Below are positions 44,902 to 52,393 of a DNA stretch of 64,000 nt, one piece after another. Below the pieces are notes generated by a model. The model was not told the DNA's origin. It made no database searches and worked only from the letters and a program-made list of their open reading frames with translations. The translations under genes and the position numbers were made by a program. Numbering within the stretch: the first letter of the stretch is position 1; each line of letters starts with the position of its first letter. The DNA lies in contig NZ_JALIFO010000002.1 of assembly GCF_022867805.1 (NCBI RefSeq), forward strand, positions 584,093 to 648,092. Direction: 5' to 3'. The DNA comes from Cuneatibacter sp. NSJ-177 (lineage in GTDB: Bacteria > Bacillota > Clostridia > Lachnospirales > Lachnospiraceae).

Positions 44902-45359
44902 AAATTTCTTCCTCGAATGTTTTTTAAAAACTCTGTCAACTCTGCAAAGCTGCCGGCCAAACGTTCCTTTTCCTCCGGAGAATACTGCCGGAGCGCCGTA
45001 GTCACCGGCTCCAGCGCTGATCTGGCAAATTCATCCATGCGCCGCTGGCCATCCGTAGTGATCCGAATATAAACCAATCTGCGGTTGACTTGATCGTGAA
45101 TCCGCTCCACATAATTTTTCCCCTCCAGATCATTGACCAGCTTGGTCAGCTGCTGTTTGGAAATTTGGAGCGCCTCCGCCAGCATCGTCATTGTAATCGG
45201 GACTCCCTCAGAATGAGTCAATGTGAACAAAACAAAAAATGTATGTGAGTTCATCTTTAACTCTGCTTCCGATGCCGCCGATTTTTTTAAAGTAAGCATG
45301 AAATCTGAGAATACGTCAAAAAATAAAGAAGCCAGTTCTTCGTCTTTCCGTGGATTCAT
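44898..45359 (-). CDS. MarR-family transcriptional regulator
   Basis: This 153-residue protein has the MarR winged helix: MTMLAEALQISKQQLTKLVNDLEGKNYVERI, then the wing DQVNRRLVYIRIT. The start at 45359 follows GGAGG; the longer frame to 45449 has no ribosome site. It is divergent from ftsH, and the shared 200-bp gap holds a near-palindrome TACTCTAAAGTA at about 45479-45490, a possible operator. It may control ftsH or itself. Confidence 0.88.
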   Translation of the reverse strand: MNPRKDEELASLFFDVFSDFMLTLKKSAASEAELKMNSHTFFVLFTLTHSEGVPITMTMLAEALQISKQQLTKLVNDLEGKNYVERIHDQVNRRLVYIRITTDGQRRMDEFARSALEPVTTALRQYSPEEKERLAGSFAELTEFLKNIRGRNL

Positions 45360-45514
45360 GCACCTGCCTCCTTCTTTCGAACCATTGGTCGTTTCTGCTC
45401 CCGGCCATTTTCCGGAAGCGTCCTGCGGACAAGACCGCGTAACACACATTATAAAGCATTTGCGAGAAAAGTCAATAAATACTCTAAAGTAAATATTATA
45501 TTTATATTAAACGC

Positions 45515-45543
45515 TTGACAATGATTTCAGAAAGATGTATTGT
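45515..45543 (+). promoter_or_regulatory. Promoter of the ftsH gene
   Basis: TTGACA (45515-45520) and TATTGT (45538-45543) are 17 bp apart, 24 bp before the ftsH start codon. Confidence 0.7.
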
Positions 45544-45567
45544 TTCCCTGTAAGAGGAGGAACTGCC

Positions 45568-47424
45568 ATGCAGGAAGTGAAAAACACAAAAAAGCCTTTA
45601 CTTTATTATTTTCTGATCGCTACACTGATCTTAATGCTCTTAAATATTTTCGTATTCCCCACTCTGACATCCGCTAAAGTGACCGAAGTGGACTACGGCA
45701 CCTTTTTGCGGATGATTGATGAGAAGAAAATTAAAGAGGTGGAAGTCACCGATACGGAAATCGTGTTCTCCGACAATGAGGACCAGCCCAATTACTACAA
45801 AACCGGTAAGATGGATGATCCCCAGCTCACCGAACGGCTTTATCAGGCGGGCGCCAAGTTCGGCCAGGAAATCGTCGAGCAGATGTCGCCGCTTCTCAGT
45901 ATCCTTTTGACCTGGATCCTTCCGTTCCTGATCATGATCTTTCTGGGACAGCTGCTCTGGAAATCCATGGCAAAAAAGATGGGCGGAGGCATGGGGAATG
46001 CCATGACCTTTGGAAAGAGCAATGCCAAAGTCTATGTTCAGTCCACCACCGGCATCAAATTCGCAGATGTCGCCGGGGAGGATGAGGCCAAGGAGATTCT
46101 CACCGAGATCGTAGATTTTCTCCATAACCCAGCCAAGTATACGGAAATCGGCGCCACCATGCCGAAAGGAGCGCTTTTAGTCGGCCCTCCCGGAACCGGT
46201 AAAACCCTTCTCGCCAAAGCAGTGGCCGGGGAAGCCAACGTTCCGTTCTTCTCGATCTCCGGATCGGAATTTGTCGAGATGTTTGTAGGCATGGGCGCAG
46301 CCAAGGTCCGCGACCTGTTCCAACAGGCCAATGAAAAGGCTCCCTGTATCGTTTTTATCGACGAGATCGACACGATCGGCAAAAAACGGGGAAACGGCAA
46401 CCTGGGAGGAAACGACGAGAGGGAACAGACGTTAAACCAGCTTTTGACCGAGATGGACGGTTTCGACGGCCGGAAGGGTGTTATGATCCTGGCTGCCACC
46501 AACCGGCCGGACAGTCTGGATCCCGCCTTGCTGCGTCCCGGCCGCTTTGACCGCCGCGTACCGGTGGAGCTCCCGGATCTGAAAGGCAGAGAAGAGATCC
46601 TGAAAGTGCATGCCAAGAAAATCCACATCGGGGACGGCGTCGATTTTGGAGCCATCGCCAGAGCCGCCGCCGGCGCATCCGGCGCAGAGCTCGCCAACAT
46701 TGTCAATGAAGCCGCCCTGCGCGCGGTCCGGGAAAATCGGAAATTCGTGACGCAGGCCGACCTGGAAGAAAGCGTCGAGGTCGTCATTGCCGGATATCAA
46801 AAGAAAAACCGCGTTCTGTCTAACAAAGAAAAACTGATCGTGGCCTATCATGAAATCGGCCACGCCCTGGTGGCGGCTAAACAGACTGAGTCCGCCCCGG
46901 TGCACAAAATCACCATCATCCCCCGCACCTCAGGAGCCCTGGGCTATACGATGCAGGTAGAAGAAGGCGACCATTTCCTGATGACCAAAGAAGAGATGGA
47001 AAACAAGATCGCCACTTTAACCGGCGGCCGTGTGGCGGAAGAGCTGATTTTTCACTCCATTACCACCGGAGCTTCCAATGATATTGAGCAGGCAACCCGC
47101 CTGGCAAGAGCCATGATCACCCGTTACGGCATGTCAGACGAATTCGGCATGGTAGCGCTGGAAACCGTCAACAACCAATACCTCGGCGGCGACGCGTCTC
47201 TTGCCTGTTCGGAGACCACGGCGGCAGCCATCGACCAAAAGGTAATCGAGGTCGTCCGCACCCAGCAGGAACGGGCCTCCAAAATCCTGACGGATAATAT
47301 TCAAAAGCTCCATGGGCTTGCCAAGGTGCTTTATGAGAAAGAAACCATTACCGGCGAGGAATTTATGGAAATTCTGGAAAGACCGGCGCTGTCTCTGGAG
47401 AAAAATCCGGTGGAAGCAAATTAA
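45568..47424 (+). CDS. ftsH: ATP-dependent zinc metalloprotease FtsH
   Basis: This 618-residue membrane-anchored AAA+ protease degrades damaged or unneeded membrane and regulatory proteins. It has two N-terminal spans enclosing an external loop, the AAA domain ([12 protein letters not shown], Walker [26 protein letters not shown], second region of homology LRPGRFDRR) and the zinc-protease site HEIGH. The start at 45568 follows AGGAGG by 8 nt. It lacks the usual tilS/hpt neighbours, so it may be an additional copy; that cannot be tested here. Confidence 0.95.
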   Translation: MQEVKNTKKPLLYYFLIATLILMLLNIFVFPTLTSAKVTEVDYGTFLRMIDEKKIKEVEVTDTEIVFSDNEDQPNYYKTGKMDDPQLTERLYQAGAKFGQEIVEQMSPLLSILLTWILPFLIMIFLGQLLWKSMAKKMGGGMGNAMTFGKSNAKVYVQSTTGIKFADVAGEDEAKEILTEIVDFLHNPAKYTEIGATMPKGALLVGPPGTGKTLLAKAVAGEANVPFFSISGSEFVEMFVGMGAAKVRDLFQQANEKAPCIVFIDEIDTIGKKRGNGNLGGNDEREQTLNQLLTEMDGFDGRKGVMILAATNRPDSLDPALLRPGRFDRRVPVELPDLKGREEILKVHAKKIHIGDGVDFGAIARAAAGASGAELANIVNEAALRAVRENRKFVTQADLEESVEVVIAGYQKKNRVLSNKEKLIVAYHEIGHALVAAKQTESAPVHKITIIPRTSGALGYTMQVEEGDHFLMTKEEMENKIATLTGGRVAEELIFHSITTGASNDIEQATRLARAMITRYGMSDEFGMVALETVNNQYLGGDASLACSETTAAAIDQKVIEVVRTQQERASKILTDNIQKLHGLAKVLYEKETITGEEFMEILERPALSLEKNPVEAN

Positions 47425-47448
47425 AAATCACGTTTATCTTCGATTATA

Positions 47449-47500
47449 GAAACAGGAGATGCGATCCGGCAGTTTCACGCTGCCGCGCATCTCCTGTTTC
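47449..47500. terminator. Long hairpin between ftsH and the convergent gene
   Basis: GAAACAGGAGATGCG pairs with CGCATCTCCTGTTTC, with an inner CGGCAG/CTGCCG stem. It has poor T-tracts but great stability. Confidence 0.6.
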
Positions 47501-47522
47501 TCGCTGTAAACCGGCCGCGCCG

Positions 47523-48209
47523 TCACCCCTGTTCCGTATGATTCAAAAGTTCCCGTCTTTCCTTCCAATCCGGAAGATAACGCTCCACCAGCTCCCAAAA
47601 CTCTTTTCCGTGGTTTGGAACCTGAAGATGCGAAAGTTCATGGACAATTACGTATTCCAAACACTTCTCCGGCTTTTCAGCCAGATGCAGGTTCAGCCAG
47701 ATATTTCCCGTCCTGACATTGCAGGTCCCCCAACGCGTTTTCATCTCTCTGATCCGCCATCCCTCCGCCCGGAGTCCCATTTTCCTTTCCCAGATCGGAA
47801 ACAATAAATTCGCCTTGTCCTTTAGTATCTGCCGGTACCATTCCCGGAGACAGGCCAGCTTTTTTTCCTCCGTGCTCCCTGGCCGGAGCGACAAGATCAC
47901 GCGTTCCTCCGCCATCCGCACAGAAGGCTTCCTGATCCGTTCCTCCACTTGGAGCAGATACGGTTTTCCCCAGACCCAGATCCGGCCGTCAAATACCCAG
48001 CCCATAGGGTCCGGCCTGCCGCTCATCTCTTCTCTTCTCTCGCGGATCCAGTCCAGTCGGGAACGGACAAAACTCTCAATCTCGGAATCCGGCGCCAAGC
48101 GAGGCGCAGAGACAAAAACCGCCCCATCGGGCGGCTTTACCCTAAGGTATAAATTCTGAATCCGTTTTCGCTGAATCTCCACACGGATTTCTTCCACCTG
48201 TATCGCCAT
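47523..48209 (-). CDS. YgjP-type zinc metallopeptidase
   Basis: This 228-residue protein is of the DUF45/WLM-like family. It has the zinc motif HELSH in YVIVHELSHLQVPNHGKEFW, the preceding KTRWGTCNVRTGNIWLNLHL block and the N-terminal VEIQRKRIQNLYLRVKPPDG. The role is poorly known; members sit beside restriction or repair genes elsewhere. The start at 48209 follows AAAGGA; an extra 17 residues in a longer frame lack a ribosome site. Confidence 0.85.
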   Translation of the reverse strand: MAIQVEEIRVEIQRKRIQNLYLRVKPPDGAVFVSAPRLAPDSEIESFVRSRLDWIRERREEMSGRPDPMGWVFDGRIWVWGKPYLLQVEERIRKPSVRMAEERVILSLRPGSTEEKKLACLREWYRQILKDKANLLFPIWERKMGLRAEGWRIREMKTRWGTCNVRTGNIWLNLHLAEKPEKCLEYVIVHELSHLQVPNHGKEFWELVERYLPDWKERRELLNHTEQG

Positions 48210-48518
48210 CACAAATCCTTTCTTTTCCAATCCGGCGTTTTCAGCCGTATTCTTTTTCAATCCCCGGCCCTATTGGGAAAACGCTGATGGAACAGTGCTG
48301 TTATCATAGCAGTATCGTCCCGTGAAGTCAACCAAAAGAAGTCCGGCGGAGGGGAAAGGCAAAAAGGCAGAGAGCCCACATCCCCGTATGAGAATTTCAA
48401 AAAATCCAACCGTGATTTCTTTCTTATCAATATAATTCCATTTTATATAGTTAATCATTGACGATTTGTTGGGAATTTAGTAGAATTTTTATATCATACG
48501 ATTTAGGAGGATGGGGAA
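48210..48518. other. Intergenic region with lipoprotein promoter
   Basis: No gene is visible in these 309 bases. The right end has TTGACG (48458-48463) and TAGAAT (48481-48486), 17 bp apart, 32 bp before the lipoprotein start. The left part would hold the minus-strand promoter of the metallopeptidase. Confidence 0.6.
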
Positions 48519-49424
48519 TTGAAGGGAAAACAAATCATTCTGTTATTGGCTGTATGCTTGGGCTTAACCGCCTGCTCTCCGGGTGAAAGCAGCACAACCA
48601 TAAGTGTGGAGGAAACCTCTGCCCTTACGGTCACTGCAGTGGAAGAAACCACCGCTGCGCCCACCGCTGAGGCCTCTGCTGCCTTTGCTTCTACTGCCGT
48701 ACCGGAGACAACCGCTGCAGAATCCACGACTGCGGCTGCGGTTTTATCTCATGATTTTGACAGCAGTTCAAACCTAAAAAAAGCGGTAAGACAAGTCTGC
48801 TTTGAAGTGCCGGAGAAATGGACGGAAACCCGTTCCGGCGATGATTTAATCTTTTATTATCCGTCCGGAGCAATGATGATGGTCCAATATTTAGACAACG
48901 ACAAAGCAGATTTTACAAACGAGACGGTTCAGCAGGCGTTCTTGGACGGCGTCGCTCAATCTTACACGGATTATCAATTAATCCGCTCCTATATTGATTC
49001 ACAGAATATCTTTCGTTTTTCTTTCTCCGGCCAGCTTCAGGGACAGTTGTTTCTCATGGACGGCGCGGTAATCGCCATGGATGAAGGAATCTGCAACATT
49101 ATGTTCGGCACGGTTCAGCCCGCCGCCGTCGACTATTCAGAAGATTTTCAGGCCGTGCTTGATTCCATTGAAATCAAAGATCCGGAAAATCCGTCCGAAG
49201 ATTCGCCTCAGACTGAGCCCGCTGCGGAAACTACGGTTCCGGCCTCCGTTGTACAAGGAAAAGAATCGACGAAAGAGGACTCTGGAGTTGAAAAAGTCTG
49301 GATTAGTAAAAGCGGAAAAAAATACCACCGAAATTCCAGCTGCAGCAATATGAAAAATCCAAAACAGATCCCCATCGACGAGGCGGAGGCACAGGGAAGG
49401 CAGCCATGTAAGAAGTGTTACTGA
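48519..49424 (+). CDS. Lipoprotein with C-terminal Cys-rich YHxxxxC domain
   Basis: The start is TTG, 8 nt after AGGAGG. The 301-residue protein has a lipoprotein signal (lipobox LTAC), a long Thr/Ala/Glu-rich linker, a central globular domain (VCFEVPEKWTETRSGDDLIFYYP, resembling small lipid-anchored PsbP/Mog1-like folds) and a C-terminal module VWISKSGKKYHRNSSCSNMK ... PCKKCY. That module, common in Firmicutes surface proteins, has three cysteines and a histidine that could bind zinc. The function is unknown; it acts outside the cell. Confidence 0.85.
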   Translation: MKGKQIILLLAVCLGLTACSPGESSTTISVEETSALTVTAVEETTAAPTAEASAAFASTAVPETTAAESTTAAAVLSHDFDSSSNLKKAVRQVCFEVPEKWTETRSGDDLIFYYPSGAMMMVQYLDNDKADFTNETVQQAFLDGVAQSYTDYQLIRSYIDSQNIFRFSFSGQLQGQLFLMDGAVIAMDEGICNIMFGTVQPAAVDYSEDFQAVLDSIEIKDPENPSEDSPQTEPAAETTVPASVVQGKESTKEDSGVEKVWISKSGKKYHRNSSCSNMKNPKQIPIDEAEAQGRQPCKKCY

Positions 49425-49497
49425 TTCATCCCGTCCGATGCTGTTGCAAGGTCCGTCTCAAGTTCTGTGTTTCCTTTGAGCATTTCAAAAATTAGAA

Positions 49498-49545
49498 ACG
49501 CCGCCCCTGACGGACCCTTGGCCCGGCAGAGGCGGCGTATTTTTC
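49498..49545. terminator. Terminator of the lipoprotein gene
   Basis: An 8-bp GC stem (ACGCCGCC and GGCGGCGT) with a 25-nt loop is followed by ATTTTTC on the plus strand. Confidence 0.75.
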
Positions 49546-49610
49546 TATCTGTTTTTCCTCTTCTGCCCTGCCATTTCTTTTGGGCAAAAGATATCATTTT
49601 TTCCGTATAC

Positions 49611-49766
49611 TTAGCTGTTTGGCTTTCTTTTTGTATTCGGCCCCATGCCTTCCCTGCGGGAATTATGGGTCTGATTTTGGTTTTCTGGCTTTACTTTCTC
49701 GGTAATACTGTTAAATTCCTCATTTGATTTCTTCTGTGCCTGTTGTTCCAGTTTATCTTTATCCAT
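49611..49766 (-). CDS. Small hydrophilic protein, 51 residues
   Basis: ATG at 49766 is preceded by GAGGTG with an 8-nt gap. The product starts MDKDKLEQQAQKKSNEEF, continues with ITEKVKPENQNQTHNS and ends GMGPNTKRKPNS. It is very polar, lacks cysteine and tryptophan, and resembles small clostridial proteins I have seen without function, with a flavour of spore small acid-soluble proteins (EGMGPNT). A spore role is only a guess. Confidence 0.65.
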   Translation of the reverse strand: MDKDKLEQQAQKKSNEEFNSITEKVKPENQNQTHNSRREGMGPNTKRKPNS

Positions 49767-49888
49767 CCAATCACCTCTTCTTTAGTATGGATTACAGGAT
49801 CAAAAATATACCAAAGTTTTTCTTTCTTTGCCTTTTACCAACTTTCGTAAAAACTATCTAGCAGATATCAGTGAAGGAGACAGTTGTT

Positions 49889-50212
49889 ATGCCACAATCC
49901 ATTGATTCCTGTATTGACCGGATTGCCGGACATCCCACGCATATTGGCTATCAATATCTCTCGAAGGCAGTCCATCTCGTACTCCAATACGGTTACCCCA
50001 CACGCAGCCTGACCATCTTTCTTTATCCTAAAATCTCAGAGGAAACCGGCGCCACCGCTCATAATGTCGCCAGAGCGATCGCCCGCGCCGTAGAAGATTG
50101 CTGGGAGCATGGAAGCCGCCGTGAATTGGAAAAGGTCGCAGGCCGGCATCTGCCGGAAAAGCCGACTCCTGGAGAGCTGATCTATTATCTGGTCCGCTAT
50201 CTCTGCGATTAA
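49889..50212 (+). CDS. Stand-alone Spo0A effector (DNA-binding) domain
   Basis: This 107-residue protein aligns with the C-terminal domain of Spo0A: IAGHPTHIGYQYLSKAVHLV, FLYPKISEETGATAHNVARA, IARAVEDCWEHGSRRELEKV. The receiver domain is absent. The start at 49889 follows AAGGAG by 9 nt; a GTG at 49871 is less well placed. Full Spo0A binds 0A boxes (TGTCGAA) to start sporulation; this orphan domain could compete at those boxes or regulate a separate set. Confidence in the fold is high, in the role low. Confidence 0.85.
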   Translation: MPQSIDSCIDRIAGHPTHIGYQYLSKAVHLVLQYGYPTRSLTIFLYPKISEETGATAHNVARAIARAVEDCWEHGSRRELEKVAGRHLPEKPTPGELIYYLVRYLCD

Positions 50213-50227
50213 CCGCGCTGGATTAAA

Positions 50228-50319
50228 GAAACGCCGCCCCCGCAAAGCTTTTCGCTAAACGAAGATGGCGTTATGAGTGGGCCATTGGGGGCCCGAACCC
50301 CAGATATCCTGATTAAGAG
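50228..50319 (+). repeat. Partial copy of tRNA-Lys 3' half with its flank
   Basis: These 92 bases match 50862-50953 with four mismatches. They cover the region just past the tRNA 3' end and the tRNA itself from its 3' end to the anticodon loop. The copy lacks the 5' half, so it is not a tRNA gene. Such a duplication of a tRNA 3' end is the usual footprint of an integrated element. Confidence 0.8.
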
Positions 50320-50345
50320 CCGAATGAGTCTTGTCTCATTTCGGG

Positions 50346-50374
50346 TTGACAGCTCCTATTCCTTGTAGTAAATT
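50346..50374 (+). promoter_or_regulatory. Promoter of the holin-like toxin
   Basis: TTGACA (50346-50351) and TAAATT (50369-50374) are 17 bp apart. Transcription would start near 50381, leaving a leader of about 58 nt. Confidence 0.65.
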
Positions 50375-50438
50375 TATTCTGGGAGCCAATAAGGGCGCAT
50401 GGCAGGCCGTCACTCGCAAGAGAAAGGGGGCCTGGCCG

Positions 50439-50516
50439 ATGGTTACATATGGTGATTTGTTCACTTTCGTGATCATGTTATTCGCTGTTGCAGCATTTTT
50501 TCGCAACAAAAAATAG
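50439..50516 (+). CDS. Holin-like type I toxin peptide, 25 residues
   Basis: The peptide MVTYGDLFTFVIMLFAVAAFFRNKK has one membrane helix between an acidic N-terminal turn and a basic C-terminal tail, the pattern of putative holin-like toxins (TxpA/BsrG-type) of Firmicutes. GGGGG precedes the ATG by 8 nt. A terminator follows directly, and a strong promoter points at it from the other side, as in txpA/ratA. It would depolarise the membrane if translated without the antisense RNA. Confidence 0.78.
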   Translation: MVTYGDLFTFVIMLFAVAAFFRNKK

Positions 50517-50606
50517 CGCCCTCACCCTGAGCAAGTAGAGGCGCTATTTTTTGGAAACTCGAAAACCGGGCGGCCAGTTATGCGCTGGCTTATTGGCTCT
50601 CTTGTT
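50507..50606 (-). ncRNA. Putative antisense antitoxin RNA (RatA-like)
   Basis: The promoter at 50613-50642 would start a minus-strand RNA near 50606 that ends at the shared terminator, about 100 nt long. It would overlap the 3' end of the toxin mRNA by some 45 nt. Location and overlap are inferred from promoter and terminator only. Confidence 0.6.
50508..50552. terminator. Bidirectional terminator of toxin mRNA and antisense RNA
   Basis: AATAGCGCC and GGCGCTATT form the stem. TTTTTT follows on the plus strand, and TTTTTTG follows on the minus strand, so each RNA ends inside the other. Confidence 0.8.
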
Positions 50607-50612
50607 AAGTCT

Positions 50613-50642
50613 ATTATATGTCAACCTTGGCGTTTTTGTCAA
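50613..50642 (-). promoter_or_regulatory. Strong promoter facing the toxin gene
   Basis: On the minus strand TTGACA (50642-50637) and TATAAT (50618-50613), both consensus, are separated by 18 bp. No minus-strand ORF follows, so the product is probably an RNA. Confidence 0.8.
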
Positions 50643-50861
50643 GTCCCAGCCGGTGGCAGATCGCAGACAATAATTTTTTACATATCGCGGCAACCGATCA
50701 GCTGATGCACTATGATATTTACCGGCTTGATCCCATTTTCTTTCAGTCGGCTTATAAATACTAAGGTGGATACTCTTTGGCTTACGATCAAGTAATTGCG
50801 GCTGGTTAAAAAATACCAGCTACAACTACTCGTGACACATTTCGACAATCCCAAACACGAG
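50643..50861. other. Segment without a recognisable gene
   Basis: The stretch between the antitoxin promoter and the second tRNA repeat holds only short frames that I cannot relate to a family. It may be the remnant of a mobile element bounded by the two tRNA-derived repeats. Confidence 0.4.
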
Positions 50862-50953
50862 GAAACGCCACCCCCGCAAAGCTTTTCGCTAAACGAAGAT
50901 GGCGTTATGAGTGGGCCATTGGGGGCTCGAACCCCAGACACCCTGATTAAGAG
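50862..50953. repeat. Second copy of the 92-bp tRNA-derived repeat
   Basis: This copy contains the genuine 3' half of tRNA-Lys and its downstream hairpin. It lies 634 bp from its partner at 50228-50319, in the same orientation. Confidence 0.8.
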
Positions 50954-50984
50954 TCAGGTGCTCTACCAACTGAGCTAATGGCCC
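50912..50984 (-). tRNA. tRNA-Lys (anticodon CTT)
   Basis: The 73-nt minus-strand cloverleaf has acceptor stem GGGCCAT/ATGGCCC, D-arm TAGCTCAGTTGGTAGAGC, anticodon arm CTGACTCTTAATCAG with CTT, and T-arm with GGTTCGAGCC. Discriminator base is A; CCA is not encoded. Confidence 0.95.
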
Positions 50985-51017
50985 GTATCATTTCCCGTCG
51001 GTAACGGAACGAGACTT

Positions 51018-51046
51018 ATTATAGCGTATACCGACGAGAAATGCAA
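51018..51046 (-). promoter_or_regulatory. Promoter of tRNA-Lys
   Basis: TTGCAT (51046-51041) and TATAAT (51023-51018) are 17 bp apart on the minus strand, about 27 bp before the tRNA 5' end. Confidence 0.75.
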
Positions 51047-51062
51047 GTACTTTTTTGACAAA

Positions 51063-51380
51063 TTATAAAACTTTTTTCAGGACCGCTTCCAGGCTCGCTT
51101 CCGGGGTCAAGCCCAGTACAGAGTCCACGATCTGACCATTCTGAAACAGCACCATATAAGGGATCGAACGAACTTGGTATTTCGAAGCGGTGGCGGTATT
51201 CTCATCGACATTCAGCTTGCCGATCACAAGCTTTCCCTCATAGCGGTCCGAAAGCTTCTCCAACACCGGGCCCATCATCTTACAAGGGCCGCACCAGTCG
51301 GCGAAAAAATCCACAAGCACCGGCTTGTCCGACTTCAAGACTTCTTCTTCGAAATTGCCGTCCGTAAAAACCTTTGTCAT
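51063..51380 (-). CDS. trxA: Thioredoxin
   Basis: This 105-residue classical cytoplasmic thioredoxin has active site WCGPCK and the cis-proline loop RSIPYMV. AGGAGG overlaps the stop of a small upstream frame and lies 7-8 nt before the ATG. It reduces protein disulfides with electrons from thioredoxin reductase; no canonical trxB is nearby, the TrxR-like gene at 34.5-35.6 kb being a separate system. Confidence 0.96.
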   Translation of the reverse strand: MTKVFTDGNFEEEVLKSDKPVLVDFFADWCGPCKMMGPVLEKLSDRYEGKLVIGKLNVDENTATASKYQVRSIPYMVLFQNGQIVDSVLGLTPEASLEAVLKKVL

Positions 51381-51391
51381 TTTGTTTCCTC

Positions 51392-51526
51392 CTATTTTCG
51401 TTGGTTATTCAAAGCATCCTTCACTTCATCCAGCCGTTTTTTTACCAGAAACGCCCTCTTATCCAGATTCCCTTTCCGGCTGGTCATTCTTGCCAACTTC
51501 GCCTGCCAACTTCTCCGGACACCCAT
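51392..51526 (-). CDS. Possible small basic protein, 44 residues
   Basis: A frame between trmB and trxA encodes MGVRRSWQAKLARMTSRKGN ... RLDEVKDALNNQRK, strongly basic and helical-looking. The stop abuts the trxA ribosome site, which suggests coupling. The start is unsure: an in-frame ATG at 51553 would add nine residues, and neither has a good ribosome site. Confidence 0.35.
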   Translation of the reverse strand: MGVRRSWQAKLARMTSRKGNLDKRAFLVKKRLDEVKDALNNQRK

Positions 51527-51580
51527 ATTGCACCCCACATCTGCCATTCTCATTTCTAGTATATGGAGCGCGGTCCCGTC

Positions 51581-52225
51581 CTATTCCGTTCCTTGATCGG
51601 CAATCAGCTTATAAATCGGATTTCCCATGGCAGAAAACCGTTCCTCATACTCTGTCATGATATTTCCTTCCTTCAGCTCGCTGTGATGCAGGTCATTGGT
51701 ACTTGCGATCAGCCGCCAACCGCTTTCTGCCACCGATTCCAGAGAAAATTCAAACAGGCTCCGGTTGTCCGTCTTAAATTCCAAGCGGCCGGTCCGTGTC
51801 AAAATTTTTTGATAACGGGCCAGAAACGTGCCGGAAGTCAGCCTGCGCTTGGCATGACGGTCCTTCGGCCATGGATCCGAAAAATTCAAATAGATCCGAT
51901 CCACCTCGCCGGGCGCAAACACCTCTGTGATATCCTCCGCGTCCATCCGGATCAGACGCAGATTTGGAAGCCTCAGCTCCTCCTGCTTCTGAACCGCGCG
52001 CAGCAGCACGCTGGAGTATTTCTCAATTCCAATATAATTAACATCCGGATGCGCCATGGCCATTCCTGTCAAAAATTTGCCTTTCCCCATTCCGATTTCG
52101 ATATGAACCGGATCATCGTTTCCAAAAAGCGCAGCCCAATTTCCTTTTTGCTGCTCCGGGTATAAAACGACAAACTCGCTGTCCGCAATGACTTCGCGGG
52201 CGCCCGGAACATTTTTTAACCGCAT
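51581..52225 (-). CDS. trmB: tRNA (guanine-N7-)-methyltransferase
   Basis: This 214-residue SAM-dependent enzyme makes m7G46 in tRNA. It has the SAM motif HIEIGMGKGKFL, YIGIEKYSSVLLRA and the TrmB-specific YLNFSDPWPKDRHAKRRLT. It begins MRLKNVPGAREVI, usual for Firmicutes TrmB. Confidence 0.95.
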   Translation of the reverse strand: MRLKNVPGAREVIADSEFVVLYPEQQKGNWAALFGNDDPVHIEIGMGKGKFLTGMAMAHPDVNYIGIEKYSSVLLRAVQKQEELRLPNLRLIRMDAEDITEVFAPGEVDRIYLNFSDPWPKDRHAKRRLTSGTFLARYQKILTRTGRLEFKTDNRSLFEFSLESVAESGWRLIASTNDLHHSELKEGNIMTEYEERFSAMGNPIYKLIADQGTE

Positions 52226-52393
52226 GGTTTTCTGATTTCCTCCTCTGTCCCCTCAGGGTATTATGCCTTTCATTTTACCTGAAAACCCCAAGCATTTCCA
52301 CTGTTTTTTTCAAATGATTGAAAATCATTCCATTTTGTGATATAAATACAAACGAAGTCCACAAGACCTCTTTTATTAATAAGGAGATAACTC

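Noticed and set aside
46038..46787. 249-residue open frame on the minus strand
   Set aside because: It is antisense to the FtsH AAA domain, which is unmistakable.
50228..50319. Second tRNA-Lys gene
   Set aside because: The 5' half of the cloverleaf is missing, so no functional tRNA can form.
50678..50941. 87-residue minus-strand frame across the tRNA flank
   Set aside because: Its N-terminus is a translation of the tRNA 3' half and the rest has no family resemblance or ribosome site.
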